From an uncultured Blautia sp. (lineage in GTDB: Bacteria; Bacillota; Clostridia; Lachnospirales; Lachnospiraceae), in NCBI GenBank assembly GCA_934373235.1, contig CAKROW010000002.1, forward strand, positions 62,001 to 126,000: 64,000 nt of DNA, written 5' to 3'. The notes beneath the pieces are model-generated. The model did no database searches, was not told the origin of the DNA, and saw only the letters and a program-made list of their open reading frames with translations. Of the stretch, positions 47,949-56,087 are shown piece by piece. Within the stretch, counting starts at the first letter, position 1, and each line of letters starts with the position of its first letter. The position numbers and the translations under genes were made by a program.

Positions 47949-49232
47949 TTATTTCTCCAGAAGCTTCTCAACGCTTACAAGTTTTACACAGAGGACAAAT
48001 ACCTCTGCTGCCCTGCCAAGCTCCTCAAGGCTTGGGAAGCTTGGTGCAATACGGATATTGCTGTCTTTCGGATCCTTTCCATATGGATAGGTCGCTCCGG
48101 CACCTGTCATGACAACGCCGGCCTCTTTGGCTTTGGAAACGATAGCCTTTGCACAGCCTTCCATGGAATCAAAGGAAATGAAATATCCGCCGTGTGGCTT
48201 CGTCCACTCACCGATTCCAAGTCCGCCAAGCTCTTTGTCCAGTGTTTCAAGAACAAGCTCAAATTTCGGACGAAGAATGTCAGCATGTTTTCTCATGTGT
48301 GCATGAAGTCCGTTAATATCCTTGAAGAAGCGAACGTGACGGAGCTGGTTCAGCTTGTCATGTCCGATAGTCTGTACTGTCATATATTTGCGGAAGTCAT
48401 CCAGATTGGCCTTGGATGCAGCTACTGCGGCAATACCGGAACCCGGGAAACTAACCTTTGAGGTAGAAGTAAATTTGTATACGATGTCCGGGTTTCCGGC
48501 TTTTTTACATTCATCAAGGATCTCAAGAAGGAAATCCTGGTTATCATCATAGAGATGATGGATGCTGTAAGCGTTATCCCAGTAAATACGGAAATCCGGT
48601 GCTGCAGGCTTCAGGTTTGCAAAACGTTTGACAGTTGCCTCTGAATAGGTATATCCCTGTGGGTTGGAGTATTTCGGCACACACCAGATTCCCTTGACAG
48701 CAGGATCCTCATTTACATATTTCTCAACAAGATCCATATCCGGGCCTTCCGGTGACATAGGGATATTGATCATCTCAATGCCAAAGAACTCTGTGATCTT
48801 GAAGTGACGGTCATATCCTGGTACAGGGCAGAGGAACTTCACCTTGTCAAGCTTGCACCATGGTGTATTTCCCATAACTCCGTGGGAGTAGGAACGTGCA
48901 ATGGTATCGAACATAACGTTCAGGCTGGAATTACCATAGATAATGATGTTCTCAGGCTCAACCTCTGACATCTCTCCCAGAAGTCTCTTGGCTTCCGGAA
49001 TTCCATCAATGACTCCGTAGTTACGGCAGTCCACACCGGTCTCACATTTCAGGTCTGTATCGCCCGCAAGTACTTCCATCATTTTCATGGAAAGGTCAAG
49101 CTGGTCCGGGGCCGGTTTACCACGGGACATATCCAGTGCCAGACCCTGAGCTTTTACCTCGTCAAACTCACGGTCGAGTTCTCTCTTTAAATCCAGTAAC
49201 TCTTCCCTGCTCATCTCACAATATTTTTTCAT
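47949..49232 (-). CDS. Aspartate aminotransferase-like PLP enzyme (subgroup Ic)
   Basis: 427 residues, longer than classical AspC and of the MocR-like Ic type also known from Corynebacterium AspT. RGKPAPDQLDLS, GNSSLNVMFDT, YSNPQGYTYS, the PLP-binding Lys region TSTSKVSFPGSG and APSFPSLEEL are visible. It would interconvert aspartate and oxaloacetate with 2-oxoglutarate. GAGGAGA lies before the start. It is a single-gene unit with its own promoter. Confidence 0.88.
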   Translation of the reverse strand: MKKYCEMSREELLDLKRELDREFDEVKAQGLALDMSRGKPAPDQLDLSMKMMEVLAGDTDLKCETGVDCRNYGVIDGIPEAKRLLGEMSEVEPENIIIYGNSSLNVMFDTIARSYSHGVMGNTPWCKLDKVKFLCPVPGYDRHFKITEFFGIEMINIPMSPEGPDMDLVEKYVNEDPAVKGIWCVPKYSNPQGYTYSEATVKRFANLKPAAPDFRIYWDNAYSIHHLYDDNQDFLLEILDECKKAGNPDIVYKFTSTSKVSFPGSGIAAVAASKANLDDFRKYMTVQTIGHDKLNQLRHVRFFKDINGLHAHMRKHADILRPKFELVLETLDKELGGLGIGEWTKPHGGYFISFDSMEGCAKAIVSKAKEAGVVMTGAGATYPYGKDPKDSNIRIAPSFPSLEELGRAAEVFVLCVKLVSVEKLLEK

Positions 49233-49336
49233 AAATTACTTCTCCTCTTTTTGCATGCAGTTGTAAAACTCTGTGGTTGCTGTGTTTTCCCTCCGTTCCC
49301 TGCCACTGTGGTACCGGATGAAAAATCTCTGCGTAC

Positions 49337-49365
49337 ATTTTAGTATGGAAAAGCGCAGTTGTCAA
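49337..49365 (-). promoter_or_regulatory. Promoter of the Ic-type aminotransferase gene
   Basis: TTGACA (49360-49365), 17-base spacer, TAAAAT (49337-49342). The leader is about 100 bases. Confidence 0.78.
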
Positions 49366-49393
49366 ATCTTTCGTGGAAAATCCTGTACTTCTC

Positions 49394-49422
49394 TTGCATG
49401 ACCCTGATTTTTCCTCTATACT
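49394..49422 (+). promoter_or_regulatory. Possible promoter of the methyltransferase gene
   Basis: TTGCAT (49394-49399), 17-base spacer, TATACT (49417-49422). If used, the transcript leader contains the folded repeat at 49485-49535. Confidence 0.5.
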
Positions 49423-49484
49423 GATAAAAAATGACGCAGGATCATGTAACCGGATATTTTGGATCCGCTCTGCTGCCTGCTTAA

Positions 49485-49535
49485 TAACCAGATAACTGCC
49501 TGACAGTTTATCAGGGTATTCACCTGATCTGGTTA
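49485..49535. repeat. Short three-way-junction palindromic repeat
   Basis: TAACCAGA/TCTGGTTA (eight pairs) closes two hairpins, AACTG-CCTGA-CAGTT and TCAGG-GTATTCA-CCTGA. It shares TAACCARATAACTG, CAGTTTATCAGG and TGATYTGGTTA with 46288-46409. Confidence 0.75.
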
Positions 49536-49564
49536 AAATCTGATATGAAAGAGGTTGTAACATC

Positions 49565-50425
49565 ATGTGGATTGCAGATGGTTGGAAAGAATATGAAGTA
49601 ATTGACACATCCCGGGGTGAAAAGCTGGAGCGTTGGGGAGATTATCTCCTGGTCCGTCCCGACCCGCAGGTTATCTGGGATACCCCACGTAAGAACCGTG
49701 GCTGGAAGCATATGAACGGACATTACCACAGAAGCAGCCGTGGCGGCGGCGAATGGGAATTCTTTGATCTGCCTCATCAGTGGGAGATCCATTATAAAGA
49801 ACTTACCTTTAATCTGAAGCCTTTCAGCTTCAAGCATACCGGTCTTTTTCCGGAGCAGGCTGTTAACTGGGACTGGTTCGGGGAAAAGATCCGCAATGCA
49901 GGCCGTCCTGTCAAGGTGCTGAACCTTTTTGCCTACACTGGCGGTGCTACTCTGGCTGCTGCGGCTGCCGGAGCAAGTGTTACCCATGTGGACGCTTCCA
50001 AGGGTATGGTCAACTGGGCAAAAGAGAATGCTGCTGCTTCCGGACTTTCCGGTGCACCTATCCGCTGGCTTGTGGATGACTGCGTAAAATTCGTGGAGCG
50101 TGAGATCCGCAGAGGAAATCATTACGATGCCATTATTATGGATCCGCCTTCCTATGGAAGAGGTCCAAAGGGTGAGATCTGGAAGATTGAAGATGCGATC
50201 CATCCGCTTATTAAACTGTGTACTAAGATTCTCAGTGATGATCCTCTGTTTTTCCTGGTAAATTCCTATACTACAGGACTGGCACCGGCTGTGCTGACTT
50301 ATATGCTGGCAACAGAGCTGAAGCCCTGGAAGGGGGAAGTAGATTCTCAGGAGATCGGACTGCCGGTGAAGGATACCGGGCTTGTGCTGCCTTGCGGGGC
50401 TTCCGGAAGGTGGACTTCTCTTTAA
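49565..50425 (+). CDS. SAM-dependent methyltransferase, rRNA (RlmI-like) type
   Basis: 286 residues. The N-terminal part is short and basic (KNRGWKHMNGHYH). The Rossmann-fold methyltransferase domain (about 95-286) has VLNLFAYTGGATLAAAAAGA, VDASKGMVNWAKENA and the catalytic-site motif IMDPPSYGRG, typical of class I rRNA cytosine/RlmI-like enzymes. It lacks a PUA domain. The likely substrate is 23S rRNA, not proven. AGAGG precedes the start. Confidence 0.88.
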   Translation: MWIADGWKEYEVIDTSRGEKLERWGDYLLVRPDPQVIWDTPRKNRGWKHMNGHYHRSSRGGGEWEFFDLPHQWEIHYKELTFNLKPFSFKHTGLFPEQAVNWDWFGEKIRNAGRPVKVLNLFAYTGGATLAAAAAGASVTHVDASKGMVNWAKENAAASGLSGAPIRWLVDDCVKFVEREIRRGNHYDAIIMDPPSYGRGPKGEIWKIEDAIHPLIKLCTKILSDDPLFFLVNSYTTGLAPAVLTYMLATELKPWKGEVDSQEIGLPVKDTGLVLPCGASGRWTSL

Positions 50426-50636
50426 CTGTCAGAGGGACAGGCACTGGCGTGCGGCGTAGGTTTGCGAGGGGAGAAAGCGTTCGGAGTTACGAGGCCCACT
50501 TTTCTCCCCTCGCGCTCCCCTCTTTCCGGGCACGTTTTGTCTGACGGTAATTAAATAAATGCGGACGGCGGGTGCGGGCTTTGCCCTGCGCCTGTAAATC
50601 CGGATTATTTTCTGCAGAGGACATTATCAAAATCGA
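50426..50636. repeat. Intergenic region with G/C-rich palindromic repeat (first copy)
   Basis: GCGAGGGGAGAAA (from 50464) pairs with TTTCTCCCCTCGC (to 50513). The block continues as GCTCCCCTCTTTCCGGGC. Outer ends carry YGTCAGA in inverted orientation. A related copy lies on the opposite strand at 52091-52175. No gene is seen. Confidence 0.65.
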
Positions 50637-50810
50637 TCAAAAAGCTGGAACTGTGAGGGGTTCCAGCTTTTTGGTAAGCAGTTGCAATTGCATTTTTTTG
50701 TTTAAATATTGTTTCAGCGAGAGCAGCACCTTTACATGAAATTTTGAAGGCTTAATATATCCACCTCGAGGCTGCTTTATTTCTGATATTCTCTTTGTAA
50801 CAGAACTCAT
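50637..50810 (-). pseudogene. Truncated small ORF, probable gene remnant
   Basis: 57 codons from ATG 50810. The start VTKRISEIKQPRGGYIKPSKF resembles, from memory, the N-terminus of a longer Lachnospiraceae protein of unknown function. Here it runs into a Lys/Leu-rich tail and stops inside a terminator hairpin after a fraction of the expected length. The ribosome-binding site is weak. I read it as a decayed fragment; a genuine small gene is possible. Confidence 0.4.
50639..50672. terminator. Bidirectional intrinsic terminator
   Basis: AAAAAGCTGGAAC (50639-50651) pairs with GTTCCAGCTTTTT (50660-50672), 13 pairs with an 8-base loop. It can end the methyltransferase transcript and those from the minus strand. 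Confidence 0.88.
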
Positions 50811-50859
50811 ATAACATCTCTTCTTTCCCATATATTTTACAAAGTATGATATAATGTTT

Positions 50860-51399
50860 CTACTGCCCAATAGTAACTGTAACAGCATTTTTCATATACT
50901 TCCGGATGGTTTTGCGGAAGGTGGTTCTGCTGACTTTTCTTCCGTTGATGGAGTAGCCGCTCTGGAATTTGCCGTTGTAAACTTCACCATTGACCAGGCG
51001 GGTGGCTCTGGTGCCGTTGATCTTGTAGAGGTAGTAGGTCTGGCCGCCTGTGTTGGCGTTACAGATCATAGCTGTGTGGCTGGTTCTGGAATAGTAAATC
51101 GGCATACGGTAGCCTTTGCCGTACATGATGGAGCCAAGACGAACGATTCTTCTGGTTTTGGTATTGTAAGTGTAGATTTCATTTGCAGTTTTGGAACGGT
51201 CATTGATAAGCAGTTCCGGGACACCATTTTTGTCAATGTCCACAATCTTGTAATAGCCGGATTTTCCACGCATATAGCTGTAATAAGCATTGGTAGCAGC
51301 ACTGTATTTGGAAGAAGCTGCTGAAGCAGGAACAGCTATTCCCAGACACAAAACTGCGGTTAACAGGATACAAAGTAATTTTCTGAGTTTCTTTTTCAT
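50860..51399 (-). CDS. Secreted small protein of unknown function
   Basis: 179 residues. A clear signal peptide (1-27, cut near PASAA) is followed by a beta-rich domain. YYKIVDIDKNGVPELLI is typical of Asp-rich calcium-binding loops in VCBS/FG-GAP-like repeats, but only one such loop is present. The C-terminus is basic (GRKVSRTTFRKTIRKYMK). It should be exported and free outside or wall-associated. AGGATG and a TATAAT at 51424-51429 precede it. Confidence 0.8.
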   Translation of the reverse strand: MKKKLRKLLCILLTAVLCLGIAVPASAASSKYSAATNAYYSYMRGKSGYYKIVDIDKNGVPELLINDRSKTANEIYTYNTKTRRIVRLGSIMYGKGYRMPIYYSRTSHTAMICNANTGGQTYYLYKINGTRATRLVNGEVYNGKFQSGYSINGRKVSRTTFRKTIRKYMKNAVTVTIGQ

Positions 51400-51473
51400 G
51401 ATAGAACATCCTTTCTTAAATAGATTATATAAAGATCAGGTACTCCGCATCTGGGGGTACATTTACAACTGTT

Positions 51474-51866
51474 TTAATAATTTCTGTAATTCTGAGCCGG
51501 ATACTGACTGCGCTGATACTGTCTGTTAACCTGGAAAGACTGAATATTCATTCCTCTGAAAGTCATGATCCCAACATCACCAGGCATCATAAAAATCCTC
51601 CCGGGATTAAGATTCTTAAACTGTTTTCTGGAACCATTTTCAAATTCAACAAGATACCACTCACAGTTCCCCTGACGTGTTTTGCCAAGAACCCTGACTG
51701 TACGCATAACCGGCTGTACAGAATTATTACCATTGTCACCGTTAACATGCCTGGAAATCAGATAAACAATAAGTCCGATCATAGCCCCAAGCCAAGCCAC
51801 AAAAATCAGCCCCCAGAATACATGCCAGAAAGTAGATGAAAAAATATCCCAGTAAAAATAAGACAT
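51474..51866 (-). CDS. DUF2500-like membrane protein
   Basis: 130 residues from ATG 51866 with AAGGAGG eight bases upstream; an in-frame extension to 51896 lacks a site. One membrane helix (about 16-40) is followed by a beta-barrel-like domain (VRVLGKTRQGNCEWYLVEFENGSRKQF, MPGDVGIMTFRG; given here as key parts VRVLGKTRQ and DVGIMTFRG) that resembles DUF2500. A Gln/Tyr/Asn-rich tail ends it. Function unknown. Confidence 0.78.
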   Translation of the reverse strand: MSYFYWDIFSSTFWHVFWGLIFVAWLGAMIGLIVYLISRHVNGDNGNNSVQPVMRTVRVLGKTRQGNCEWYLVEFENGSRKQFKNLNPGRIFMMPGDVGIMTFRGMNIQSFQVNRQYQRSQYPAQNYRNY

Positions 51867-52090
51867 ACCCAATTCCTCCTTAAATCTTAAATTCATTTAT
51901 CTTATGCCATTACTATAAACCCATCATTCTGCAAATTTGTTCCCAAAATAAGAAAATAAATTTAAAAAATAAATCATTAGGAACCCATTGCGTAAAATCC
52001 CCCCTGTCCCGCAAAAAATTCAATAACCCAAAAGCTGTGAATCAAACCTCAAGTCCTCCACCTCCCGCCCCCACAACAGCAGCACTCTTT

Positions 52091-52175
52091 ATAAAAAGCG
52101 GGGCCAGAGGGGAGGAGCGCGAGGAGGGGAAACGGCCTTCCGCAACTATGAGTGCCTCCCCTCCTCGCAATTTCC
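52091..52175 (-). repeat. G/C-rich palindromic repeat (second copy)
   Basis: GCGAGGAGGGGA (52119-52130) pairs with TCCCCTCCTCGC (52157-52168). Read on the minus strand the element aligns with 50461-50533: TTGCGAGG, a middle AGTT-CG-GGCC block and CTCGCGCTC-CCCCTCT. The 51867-52258 gap otherwise holds only a terminator. Confidence 0.65.
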
Positions 52176-52201
52176 CCATTTTTTAAAGTCACATTTTTCC
52201 C

Positions 52202-52239
52202 AAAAAAAGAGACCATCAGCCCAACGACCAACAGTCTCT
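52202..52239 (-). terminator. Intrinsic terminator of the nucleobase permease gene
   Basis: AGAGAC/GTCTCT stem (52208-52239) followed on the minus strand by seven T. Confidence 0.75.
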
Positions 52240-52258
52240 CAAAAAGAAATTTTATTTA

Positions 52259-53713
52259 TTACTCTTCTTTATTCTTCACCTTCTCAAGCAGCTCCTCTGC
52301 TCTCTCCAGTTCAGTTTTTTCATCTTTCGGAAGCACAATATTCAGAATGATCGCGAACACTGCTGCCGGAACAATACCAGATCCTCCGAAGATCAGGCTG
52401 ATTGCCTGTGGCAGATGTACCAGGATCGCTGTGTTGGAACCAAGTCCATATCCAAGGCCCAGTGCAACAGACACGATCGTTACATTACGCGGGCTTACCG
52501 GCCATTTGGTGATAAGCTGGATACCACTGACAACAATAGAAGAAAACATCATAACAGCCGCACCACCCAGGACACTCTGAGGCATGATAGAGATCAGTGC
52601 CGCAAGTTTCGGGAACAGGCCACATGCGATCAGGAAAATTCCGCCGGTTGCAATACAGAAACGGTTAACGACCTTATTCATGGCAACCAGACCAACGTTC
52701 TGGCTGAAAGATGTGTTCGGAAGCACACCAAACAGTGCTGCGAAAGATGATCCAAGACCATCACACATAACACCACCGGAAAGCTCTTTATCAGTAGCCT
52801 CTCTTCCAAGACCACCCTCTGTGATTCCGGAAATATCACCAACAGTCTCCACTGCAGTTACAATAAACATGATCATGATCGGCACAATAGCACGTGCATC
52901 AAATACCCATTTTACAGGCATGATCGCAGGCACTGCGAACCATTTGGCAGTTGCCACTTTGTCCCAGTTCAGAACCCATGCCTTTGTAGCTTCCACAGTA
53001 GCTCCTGTGTCATCCACATATGTAAAGGTTGTCGGAAGCACCAGTGCCATGATACTTACCAGAACATATCCCACGATAATTCCAATGAGAATTGATGAAA
53101 AGCTTGTAAATCCTTTTGTTCCATGTTTCAGTGCAATAATAACGATCAGAACTACAGCACCTACAAAAAGATTCTCAAGAGAACCATAATCTTTCGCAGA
53201 GCTTCCACCACCAAAAGAACTGATGCCAACACCGATCAGTGAAAGTCCGATAGAAAGTACAACAGTACCGGTTACAACAGACGGGAAAAATCTCCTCAAT
53301 GGTTTCAGGAAACTTCCCAGCACAGTCTCAAAAAGGCCGCCAATAAAACATGCCGCCATAATAGCGCCATATGCCACAACACCATTTCCCATAACACCGG
53401 CAACACTCTGACATACACCGATGAATCCGGAGCTTGTTCCCATAACGATCGGAAGCTTACCTCCAACCGGTCCAATGGTAAAGACCTGTACAAGTGTAAC
53501 AATTCCCGCGATAAGCATTGCATTCTGAAGCAGTGCTACCTGAAGTTCTCCACCTGCTTCAATGCCACATGCTGCCGTAATGATGAGAAGCGGGGTAAGA
53601 TTACCCACAAACATGGCAAGCACATGCTGAAGTCCCAGGGGGATAGCCACCTTAAGAGGCGGACGTCCGTCCAGCTCATATGGGCTGGCTGCATTTGTTT
53701 CTTTTTTTTCCAT
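52259..53713 (-). CDS. NCS2-family nucleobase permease (xanthine/uracil type)
   Basis: 484 residues with about 14 membrane helices. The QH motif GLQHVLAMFVGN lies near residue 28. VETVGDISGITEGG carries the substrate-binding Glu and PNTSFSQNVGLVA is the NCS2 signature. The spacing and the FSQNVG form point to xanthine/uric acid rather than uracil, but this is inference. It imports purine bases with H+ or Na+. Its leader holds an attenuator-like structure. Confidence 0.92.
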   Translation of the reverse strand: MEKKETNAASPYELDGRPPLKVAIPLGLQHVLAMFVGNLTPLLIITAACGIEAGGELQVALLQNAMLIAGIVTLVQVFTIGPVGGKLPIVMGTSSGFIGVCQSVAGVMGNGVVAYGAIMAACFIGGLFETVLGSFLKPLRRFFPSVVTGTVVLSIGLSLIGVGISSFGGGSSAKDYGSLENLFVGAVVLIVIIALKHGTKGFTSFSSILIGIIVGYVLVSIMALVLPTTFTYVDDTGATVEATKAWVLNWDKVATAKWFAVPAIMPVKWVFDARAIVPIMIMFIVTAVETVGDISGITEGGLGREATDKELSGGVMCDGLGSSFAALFGVLPNTSFSQNVGLVAMNKVVNRFCIATGGIFLIACGLFPKLAALISIMPQSVLGGAAVMMFSSIVVSGIQLITKWPVSPRNVTIVSVALGLGYGLGSNTAILVHLPQAISLIFGGSGIVPAAVFAIILNIVLPKDEKTELERAEELLEKVKNKEE

Positions 53714-53744
53714 AATGATCCATCCTTTCTTTCCCTATGTACAG

Positions 53745-53785
53745 ACAAAAAGAGAGCAGCTATATCCATTGCTGAATATAACTGC
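53745..53785 (-). terminator. Attenuator-like intrinsic terminator in the permease leader
   Basis: GCAGTTATAT (53776-53785) pairs with ATATAGCTGC (53756-53765), ten pairs with one G-T, and TCTCTTTTTG follows. It lies about 40 bases before the permease start, inside its own leader. A competing TGCTGA/TCAGCA pairing could prevent it. Confidence 0.65.
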
Positions 53786-53884
53786 CCTGCTATCTGTCAG
53801 CACACGTATCGTTCTTCTGCAGCAGTTTCGGAAAACACTGCAGATACTCTTATTAGAACCGTTATTTCAGACCTCTGAAAAACG
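53786..53884 (-). promoter_or_regulatory. Candidate riboswitch or attenuator sensor of the permease
   Basis: Between promoter and terminator the leader can form CCGTT/AACGG with TTTCA/TGAAA, and TCTGCAG/CTGCAGA enclosing GTTT/AAAC. It does not match the purine riboswitch core (no TATAATCC...TCTACC pattern). The ligand or protein sensed is unknown. Confidence 0.45.
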
Positions 53885-53889
53885 GATTA

Positions 53890-53918
53890 ATTATACATTA
53901 TCTGACATTCTATATCAA
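53890..53918 (-). promoter_or_regulatory. Promoter of the nucleobase permease gene
   Basis: TTGATA (53913-53918), 17-base spacer, TATAAT (53890-53895). The leader is about 170 bases. Confidence 0.78.
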
Positions 53919-53925
53919 GTCAAAA

Positions 53926-55302
53926 TTAACATGTTGTAGATTTTTTTGCTGCTTTTCTCTCCAGAGTTGCCTCCCACATTGGCTCCGCATCCTTTTTCCA
54001 GTGCTCTGCGTATTTATCACATTTTGCACAGAGATGTTCTGCTGTCTCAGGAGACTGAAGGTCTGTGGATTTTGCTCCGGAACGCTCCACCATCTTTCTC
54101 AGAAGCTCCGGATTCTCAAGCATCGGACATGGACGGAGCATGTTGTCGTTAAACGGCTGACCTTTGTGGTATTCCATAAAGATCGGACTCTTCAGTGCTT
54201 CGAGAAGTGTTTTCTCCCTGATGTTTGCATTGGAAAAGTGGATGAATACACAAGGATCTACATCTCCGTTTGCATTGATATGAAGATAACGACGTCCACC
54301 TGCAATACATCCGCCTACAAACTCTGCATCATTCTGGAAGTCCATAGTAAAGATGGATTTTGTTGCACGGAATTTACGAACATTTTCGTACATCTTGATA
54401 CGCTGCTCAGGTGTAGGAAGAAGATCCGGTGTGGAGTCATTTCCAACAGGCATGAAATGGAAGAACCATGCAAAAAGTGCCCCACATTCAATCAGATGAT
54501 CAAAGTATTCCTCGCTGCTTACTGCATCCACATTAGCAGAAGTGTAGCATGTAGATACACCAAACGGAAGTCCGTGATTTCTCAGAAGTTCCATTGCATG
54601 CATAACTTTCTGATATACACCATCTCCACGACGTCCGTCTGTAGTTGCCTCTGTTCCCTCAAGGCTGATCGCCGGAACAAAGTTCTTTACACGGAGCATT
54701 TCCTGACAGAACTCCTCATCAATAAGAGTACCGTTTGTAAAGGAAAGGAACTCACAGTCCGGATGCATCTCGCAGATCCTGATCAGGTCTTTTTTTCTTA
54801 CAAGAGGCTCACCGCCTGTGTAGATGTACATATAAGTTCCAAGTTCTTTACCCTGTTTTACGATGGAATCAATTGTATCCAGATCCAGATTCAGTTTGTG
54901 GCCATACTCTGCTGCCCAACATCCTGTACAGTGAAGATTACATGCACTTGTAGGATCAAGAAGAATTGCCCACGGTACGTTACAGTCATTCTCTGCGGAA
55001 ACTTTTTCCTGTGTTGCGCTTCCCTTAAGGCTGGCGTTTACGATGAAGTTGCGGAAAAATGTCTGACGTACTCCCGGATCCAGTTTATAAATACGAAGGA
55101 TCAGGTCATACCAGTTATCTTTCGCCTGAATGGAATGTCTGATGGCATTTCTCTGACTTGCATACCAGTTCTCCGGTGTAACCTTGTCTACCAGATCCAT
55201 AACTTTCGGAATATTTGTCTCCGGATCTTTCTCCAGATAATCCAGAGCTTTTGTAATTGCTGTTGTGATCGCAACCTGTTTTGCTTTTTCAGTGATACCC
55301 AT
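53926..55302 (-). CDS. Radical SAM protein, HpnH/SPASM-like
   Basis: 458 residues. An N-terminal helical part (about 1-105) precedes the radical-SAM core with CNLHCTGC (4Fe-4S cluster) and YTGGEPL. A Cys-containing C-terminal region (CIAGGRRYLHINANGDVDPC, split as GCIAGGRR and GDVDPC, then CPM and CAKC) suggests auxiliary cluster binding as in SPASM/twitch proteins. It starts with AAAGGAGG upstream and follows the DUF308 gene by 47 bases. The substrate is unknown. Confidence 0.88.
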   Translation of the reverse strand: MGITEKAKQVAITTAITKALDYLEKDPETNIPKVMDLVDKVTPENWYASQRNAIRHSIQAKDNWYDLILRIYKLDPGVRQTFFRNFIVNASLKGSATQEKVSAENDCNVPWAILLDPTSACNLHCTGCWAAEYGHKLNLDLDTIDSIVKQGKELGTYMYIYTGGEPLVRKKDLIRICEMHPDCEFLSFTNGTLIDEEFCQEMLRVKNFVPAISLEGTEATTDGRRGDGVYQKVMHAMELLRNHGLPFGVSTCYTSANVDAVSSEEYFDHLIECGALFAWFFHFMPVGNDSTPDLLPTPEQRIKMYENVRKFRATKSIFTMDFQNDAEFVGGCIAGGRRYLHINANGDVDPCVFIHFSNANIREKTLLEALKSPIFMEYHKGQPFNDNMLRPCPMLENPELLRKMVERSGAKSTDLQSPETAEHLCAKCDKYAEHWKKDAEPMWEATLERKAAKKSTTC

Positions 55303-55349
55303 TGTTAAGTTCCTCCTTTGTGTATTACCTTATTTTCAAGCTTTGTTGT

Positions 55350-55931
55350 TCAGAACCCTGAACTGTCATCTATATATGAAGAGCGTCTTTCTATTACCTT
55401 TATGGTATACACACCAACACAAAGGTTCAGAAGACCTTCCAGCAAAATAGAAATTCCTATCAGAACCATCATGGTTTCTGCGGTTTCAAATGGTTTGAGA
55501 AATACCAGAAATCCAACCCCTCCTGTGAGAAGAGCCATGATCAGGATCCTCCACCACAGACTTAGCCCGAAGTTCCTGGCATCTATGGACATCTGGATCT
55601 TAAACAGTGCATCTGCCAGGATCAGGATCCCGAACACTGCAAAGAGCAGATTTATCAGCACATCTTTTCTTGCTATTATGATTATACCTGTTATCACAAA
55701 CAGGACTCCAAACGCCAGATCATACTGAAATGCCAGTTTATAAGCATCTCTGGAAAAATATCCGGCTATCTTGATAGCTCCATATACAATAAGCATGATT
55801 CCCATTTGTATACATACAAACCTTATAGAGCAATCAGGTTTTACTATAAAAAATATTCCGGCTCCACAGAAAAGTATGGATACAAGCAAATATAGATTTT
55901 TTATGATCTTCAACTGCCTTATATCATTCAT
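55350..55931 (-). CDS. DUF308 (HdeD-like) membrane protein
   Basis: 193 residues with six membrane helices in three pairs, typical of DUF308 (GIMLIVYGAIKIAGY, GVLFVITGIIIIA, GISILLEGLLNLCVG). HdeD of E. coli is linked to acid stress, but the role here is unknown. GGAGGG precedes the start. It is probably co-transcribed with the radical-SAM gene. Confidence 0.85.
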   Translation of the reverse strand: MNDIRQLKIIKNLYLLVSILFCGAGIFFIVKPDCSIRFVCIQMGIMLIVYGAIKIAGYFSRDAYKLAFQYDLAFGVLFVITGIIIIARKDVLINLLFAVFGILILADALFKIQMSIDARNFGLSLWWRILIMALLTGGVGFLVFLKPFETAETMMVLIGISILLEGLLNLCVGVYTIKVIERRSSYIDDSSGF

Positions 55932-55969
55932 AAGCTCCCTCCAAAGATTTTCTCTCTCTTCGTTTCTGT

Positions 55970-55975
55970 ATTATA
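55970..55975 (-). promoter_or_regulatory. -10 element of the DUF308/radical-SAM unit
   Basis: TATAAT on the minus strand about 40 bases before the start. The -35 is poor and overlaps the T-run of the upstream terminator. Confidence 0.45.
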
Positions 55976-56003
55976 TAACGGAAAATTTTGTAAAAAAACA
56001 GAC

Positions 56004-56046
56004 AAAATCGGGCCAGTGCCTAAATTTTAGACACTGGCCCGATTTT
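56004..56046. terminator. Intrinsic terminator after the TetR-family gene
   Basis: AAAATCGGGCCAGTG (56004-56018) pairs perfectly with CACTGGCCCGATTTT (56032-56046), plus an inner CTAAA/TTTAG. T-runs follow on the minus strand. Confidence 0.92.
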
Positions 56047-56087
56047 AACCGGATAACTGATTCACAATTGATCCTCATAACCCGATT

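Noticed and set aside
49216..49608. 130-codon minus-strand frame upstream of the Ic aminotransferase
   Set aside because: It covers the aminotransferase promoter, a palindromic repeat and the methyltransferase start, and its product has no features.
53786..53884. Purine (guanine) riboswitch in the permease leader
   Set aside because: The conserved core sequences of that class are not present, although the gene type made it likely.
54001..55308. 435-codon plus-strand frame opposite the radical-SAM gene
   Set aside because: Antisense shadow; the minus-strand product has intact radical-SAM motifs.
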